From assembly GCA_021793115.1 (NCBI GenBank), contig JAJYTJ010000165.1, positions 1-8,248 of the forward strand: a stretch of DNA of 8,248 nucleotides, read 5' to 3'. Below are positions 5,503 through 8,248 of this stretch, in pieces (position 1 is the stretch's first letter; each line of letters opens with the position of its first letter). The position numbers were made by a program, and so were the translations under genes. Origin of the DNA: Actinomycetes bacterium (GTDB lineage Bacteria > Actinomycetota > Actinomycetes > Actinomycetales > Cellulomonadaceae). The notes beneath the pieces are model-generated. The model did not search any database. It saw nothing but the letters and a program-made list of their open reading frames with translations, and was not told the DNA's origin.

Positions 5503-6749
5503 CGCTTGAGGTCCACCAGCTCCTGCAGCACCTGGTCGGACGTGGTGATGACGCGCGCGTTCGCCTGGAAGCCGCGCTGGGCCACGATGAGGTTGGTGAA
5601 CTCGCTCGACAGGTCGACGTTGCTCATCTCCAGCGAGCCGCCCGCGAGCGTGCCCCGTCCGCCGCTACCGGGCGTGCCGAGTTGGATGGTGCCGGAGTTG
5701 ACGGTCGTGGTGAACAGCGAGCCGCCGGCCTTCTCCAGCCCCACGGGGTTGGTGAAGTTCGCCAGCGCGAGCCGGCCGATCACCTGCTTGAGGCCGTTGC
5801 TGAACGAGCCCGTGATGGTGCCGTCCTGGCCGAGCTGGAACGACTGCAGCGTGCCGGCCGCGTGGCCGTCCTGGCTGAGGCCCTTGACGGTGTCGACGCC
5901 GGAGAAGCCGGTCAGGCTCGACAGGTCGACCTTGACGGCGCTGGCGCCGACGCCGACCGTCAGGGTGCCGGGCGACGTGAGGGCGCCCGTGGCCGGGTCG
6001 AAGTCGACCTCGCCCGCCACGGCGGGGGGCACCGCCGCGGTGTTGTAGGTCGCCGTCGCGATGGTCGTGCCGTCGGCCGCCACGCGTGTGCCCTGCAACG
6101 TCCACGGCGCGGTCGCCGTCGCGCCCTTGGTGAAAGTGAGGTTGAGCGTGCTCGCCTCGCCCGTGGCGTCGTACACCGTCAGGGAGCGCGTGATGGTGGT
6201 GCCCGGGGCGGCACTCGAGTCGAGGTTGCCCTGGAAGGTCGCGTTGGCGGTCCCTTGCGCGGCCATGAGCGTGCCCGCCGGGACGCTGAGGTCGGTGAGC
6301 GGGCCGTTGGTGTCGATGACGCCGTTGGTCGCGGCCCAGCCCTGCACCAGCGCGCCGTCGCCCGGCAGCACCATCTGGCCGGTGGCGTCGAAGTCGAACG
6401 AGCCGTCGCGCGTGTAGTACGTCTCGTTGCCCTTGCGGACCACGAAGAACCCGTCGCCCTGGATCATCATGTCGGTGCTGCGGCCCGTGAGCTGCGAGGC
6501 GCCCTGCGTGAAGTTCGTCGTGATGCCGGCGACGCGCACGCCCAGGCCCACCTGGGCCGGGTTGGTGCCGCCCTGGCCGTTCTGGGCGCCGCCGGCGTTG
6601 CTGAGCACCTGGCTCAGCGTGTCCTGGAACTGGACCTGCGACGACTTGAAGCCCGTGGTGTTGACGTTGGCGATGTTGTTGCCGGTGACGTCGAGCATGG
6701 TCTGGTGGCTGCGCAGGCCACTGATGCCGGAGAAGAGCGAGCGGAGCAT
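5499..6749 (-). CDS. flgE: Flagellar hook protein FlgE
   Basis: FlgE polymerises into the hook, the universal joint between rod and filament. The 416-residue product begins with the rod/hook N-terminal domain ([31 protein letters not shown]), followed by [10 protein letters not shown] and [17 protein letters not shown], both typical of FlgE/FlgF/FlgG. A Thr/Ala-rich surface domain (about 140-330) contains the FlaE-like region. It ends with the C-terminal helix [20 protein letters not shown], then [20 protein letters not shown]. The variable middle domain and length favour hook protein over a rod protein, as does the flgD neighbour. The ATG at 6749 follows AGGAAGGG in a 23-nt gap after flgD. 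The frame stays open far upstream across flgD and fliK, but this is GC-driven shadow and the conserved N-terminus fixes the start. The stop overlaps the peptidase start. Confidence 0.96.
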   Translation of the reverse strand: MLRSLFSGISGLRSHQTMLDVTGNNIANVNTTGFKSSQVQFQDTLSQVLSNAGGAQNGQGGTNPAQVGLGVRVAGITTNFTQGASQLTGRSTDMMIQGDGFFVVRKGNETYYTRDGSFDFDATGQMVLPGDGALVQGWAATNGVIDTNGPLTDLSVPAGTLMAAQGTANATFQGNLDSSAAPGTTITRSLTVYDATGEASTLNLTFTKGATATAPWTLQGTRVAADGTTIATATYNTAAVPPAVAGEVDFDPATGALTSPGTLTVGVGASAVKVDLSSLTGFSGVDTVKGLSQDGHAAGTLQSFQLGQDGTITGSFSNGLKQVIGRLALANFTNPVGLEKAGGSLFTTTVNSGTIQLGTPGSGGRGTLAGGSLEMSNVDLSSEFTNLIVAQRGFQANARVITTSDQVLQELVDLKR

Positions 6750-6772
6750 GGTGGTTCCCTTCCTGGTGGGTG

Positions 6773-7213
6773 TCAGTTGGCCGGGGCCAGCGTCTGGACG
6801 GCGTCGAGCGCCACGTCGGTGCCGCCGACCTTGAGCATCGGGGCCGCGCCGGTGTAGTCGACCGAGGCGACGACGCCGGTCTGGCCCTTGCCGTTCGCGT
6901 CCGTCCACGTCACCTGGCGGCCGACGAAGGACGCGGCGGCCTCGCGCATCTGCAGCGCGAACGACTGCTGCGCGGTGGTGATCTGCTGCTGGAGCGTCTG
7001 CATCTGCGCGAGCTGCGTCGTCTGCGTGAGGATCGTCGTGGAGTCCGTGGGGCTCGACGGGTCCTGGTTGTCCAGCTGTGCGATGAGGAGCTTGAGGAAG
7101 CCCGCGTTGTCGAGCTGGGTCTTGTCCGTGGGCGTGCTGCCGGAGGTCGACGACGTCGACGCCGTGCGGTCCGACGTCAGGTACGAGACGGGGATGGACA
7201 TGCCGGTGCTCAT
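6773..7213 (-). CDS. flgD: Flagellar hook cap protein FlgD (short form)
   Basis: FlgD caps the growing hook and guides FlgE assembly, then is discarded. The 146-residue product has a Ser/Thr-rich start, then the diagnostic FlgD block [20 protein letters not shown] (35-54) and the Gln-rich helix [15 protein letters not shown] (63-77). The rest (about 97-142, [22 protein letters not shown], ending in [13 protein letters not shown]) looks like a small beta-barrel-type domain. It is shorter than enterobacterial FlgD (about 230 residues) and appears to lack the Ig-like insert, as in some Gram-positive bacteria. The ATG at 7213 is supported by a strong AAAGGAG eight bases upstream; an in-frame ATG four codons later is less well placed. 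Confidence 0.94.
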   Translation of the reverse strand: MSTGMSIPVSYLTSDRTASTSSTSGSTPTDKTQLDNAGFLKLLIAQLDNQDPSSPTDSTTILTQTTQLAQMQTLQQQITTAQQSFALQMREAAASFVGRQVTWTDANGKGQTGVVASVDYTGAAPMLKVGGTDVALDAVQTLAPAN

Positions 7214-7221
7214 GGGGTCCT

Positions 7222-7228
7222 CTCCTTT
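7222..7228 (-). promoter_or_regulatory. Strong Shine-Dalgarno for flgD
   Basis: AAAGGAG lies eight bases before the flgD ATG and begins on the last base of the fliK TGA stop. It is the best ribosome-binding site in the window. It decides the first of two candidate flgD starts and suggests strong translation of flgD from the fliK-flgD-flgE message. Confidence 0.8.
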
Positions 7229-8248
7229 CAGACGGTGATGTCGAGGCCGGCCGACCGCGCCGGTCCGGTGGTGCGGGGGGCGGCCGGTGCCGGCCGCGCG
7301 AGGGAGTCCGGGACCGCGGCTCGCGGCCCGCCGCCGTCCGGACCGGGGCCGCCCGAGCCGCCGCCGGCGCCCGCCTGGCCGCCACCGGGGCCGCCGAGGC
7401 CCACCTGGACGTTGAGGCCCGCGCCCGCGAGGTCGCGCTGCAGGTCGCCGAGAGCGCCGCGCAGCGCGTCGCGCGACGCGTCGGTCGCCCCCACGAGGTC
7501 CACCCGGACGGAGTCCGGCCCGATGTGCGCGACGACGCGCACCGACCCGAGGTGCTCGGGGTCGAGCGGCACCGACAGCACGTGCCGGCCGGCGGCGAGC
7601 CCCGCGAGCGACCGCAGGCGGGCGCCCAGCTGGTCGGCGATGGGGACGGAGGGCGCGGGGGTGCCTGCCGCCGGACCGGCGGCAGGGGCGGACGCCGCCG
7701 CGTGCGCCGCCGGCGCCGTGACGTGGACGGTGGGCGCGGCGACCGGGGCCATCGCGGCGGTCGCCGGCGCGGCCGCGGGCGGCGCACCTGCGGCAGCCCC
7801 GCCCGGGTCACCGGCGCCGGCACCGTGGCCGGGGCCGGGGCCGGGGCCGGAGGTTGTCGGCCCGGAGGCCGTCGCGCCGGAGGCCGTCGCGCCGGAGGTC
7901 GTCGGGCCGGAGGTCGTCGGGCCGGAGGTCGTCGGGCCGGAGGTCGTCGCCCCGGAGGTCGTCGCCCCGGAGGTCGTCGCCCCGGAGGCCGCGGTCGCGG
8001 CGGCCGGACCGCCGGGGGCCATGACGCCCACAGAGCCCGGCGCGCCGGACGGCAGGGGCGCGGCGGACGTGGGCGCCGCGGCCCGGGCCGAGGACACCGG
8101 GCCGGACGCGCCGGACGCGCCGGCCGCGCCCGTGGCGACACCGGGGAGGGGGCGCGTGGGAGCGCCCGCGGCCCGCGTTGCCGCACCCGCGCCGGCCGGA
8201 CCGCCGGCCACGACGGGGCCGGCGGTCCCCCCACCGGCCTCGGCCGCG
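7228..8248 (-). CDS. fliK: Flagellar hook-length control protein FliK, C-terminal part (runs off right edge)
   Basis: FliK is secreted during hook growth, measures hook length and switches the export gate to filament substrates. The frame is open for 339 codons from the window edge to the TGA at 7228. A GTG at 8211 exists, but the frame continues without a stop beyond it, so the true start is probably outside. Most of the visible protein is Ala/Pro/Gly/Thr-rich and disordered, including a nine-unit pentapeptide repeat. The conserved Flg_hook domain lies about 195-272 residues after the GTG, with [40 protein letters not shown] and [17 protein letters not shown]. The LDPEHLGSV segment is the family hallmark. 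After it comes a Gly-rich tail. Position before flgD and flgE agrees. Family identity is firm; the full length is unknown. Confidence 0.9.
   Translation of the reverse strand, partial: AAEAGGGTAGPVVAGGPAGAGAATRAAGAPTRPLPGVATGAAGASGASGPVSSARAAAPTSAAPLPSGAPGSVGVMAPGGPAAATAASGATTSGATTSGATTSGPTTSGPTTSGPTTSGATASGATASGPTTSGPGPGPGHGAGAGDPGGAAAGAPPAAAPATAAMAPVAAPTVHVTAPAAHAAASAPAAGPAAGTPAPSVPIADQLGARLRSLAGLAAGRHVLSVPLDPEHLGSVRVVAHIGPDSVRVDLVGATDASRDALRGALGDLQRDLAGAGLNVQVGLGGPGGGQAGAGGGSGGPGPDGGGPRAAVPDSLARPAPAAPRTTGPARSAGLDITV
7852..7986 (-). repeat. Nine-unit 15-bp in-frame tandem repeat in fliK
   Basis: Nine consecutive 15-bp units encode S-G-[A/P]-T-[T/A]. In coding order there are three SGATT, three SGPTT, two SGATA and one SGPTT, and DNA is identical within each block. 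A degenerate tenth partial unit follows on the upstream side. On the downstream side a short hexamer repeat (7829-7850) encodes PGPGPG. Block-wise identity suggests recent expansion by slippage or unequal crossover. Unit length is a multiple of three, so gain or loss keeps the reading frame. Confidence 0.93.

Noticed and set aside
4390..6048. A 552-codon plus-strand open frame opposite the peptidase and flgE
   Set aside because: It is an antisense shadow of real genes in very GC-rich DNA, with Arg/Gly/Ala-rich composition, no recognisable domain and no good start signal.
7829..7850. Short CCGGGG hexamer repeat that might be an independent element
   Set aside because: It is three units long, in frame, and simply encodes PGPGPG in the disordered FliK linker next to the main repeat.
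7852..7986. CRISPR-like array
   Set aside because: The 15-bp units are directly adjacent with no spacers and lie in frame inside fliK.
5499..8234. A 911-codon minus-strand frame covering flgE, flgD and part of fliK
   Set aside because: Only the last 416 codons match a protein (FlgE). The upstream part is Arg/Pro-rich low-complexity translation of flgD and fliK in another frame, and FlgE has its own ATG and ribosome-binding site at 6749.

Overview
The window is a compact flagellar gene cluster read entirely from the minus strand. By eye the sequence is well above 70% GC, three genes start with GTG, and the gene order and protein details (FliM without the usual N-terminal motif, short FlgD, long FliN) suggest a flagellated high-GC actinobacterium. 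A Micrococcales genus such as Cellulomonas is my guess, but the sequence alone does not prove a genus.

Transcription runs from position 8248 down to 1. In that order the genes are: fliK (hook-length control, 5' end outside the window), flgD (hook cap), flgE (hook protein), an M15/VanY-type zinc D,D-peptidase, flbD (SwrD family), motA and motB (stator), fliL, fliM and fliN (switch/C-ring), and the first 114 codons of fliO (export apparatus), which runs off the left edge. Genes overlap by 1-4 nt or are separated by short gaps carrying Shine-Dalgarno sequences. Only two gaps exceed 30 nt: 123 nt before flbD and 73 nt before fliM.

The modules fit one assembly programme. FlgD, FlgE and FliK build the hook and set its length. 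The peptidase could trim the thick peptidoglycan during assembly. FlbD, MotA, MotB and FliL form and tune the stator. FliM and FliN form the rotor switch, and FliO helps assemble the export gate.

The most interesting observations are these. (1) Both larger gaps contain the same element, CTCAG-N15-GCCGAT, in the sense orientation, a strong candidate for a sigma-28/WhiG-type flagellar promoter; the one before fliM predicts a nearly leaderless mRNA. (2) A cell-wall peptidase without a signal peptide sits between flgE and flbD. (3) FliK carries a nine-unit, in-frame 15-bp tandem repeat in the linker that would be expected to act as a ruler. (4) FliM lacks the canonical CheY-binding N-terminus, and FliN has a long extra N-terminal region. 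I found no RNA genes, mobile elements or CRISPR arrays.
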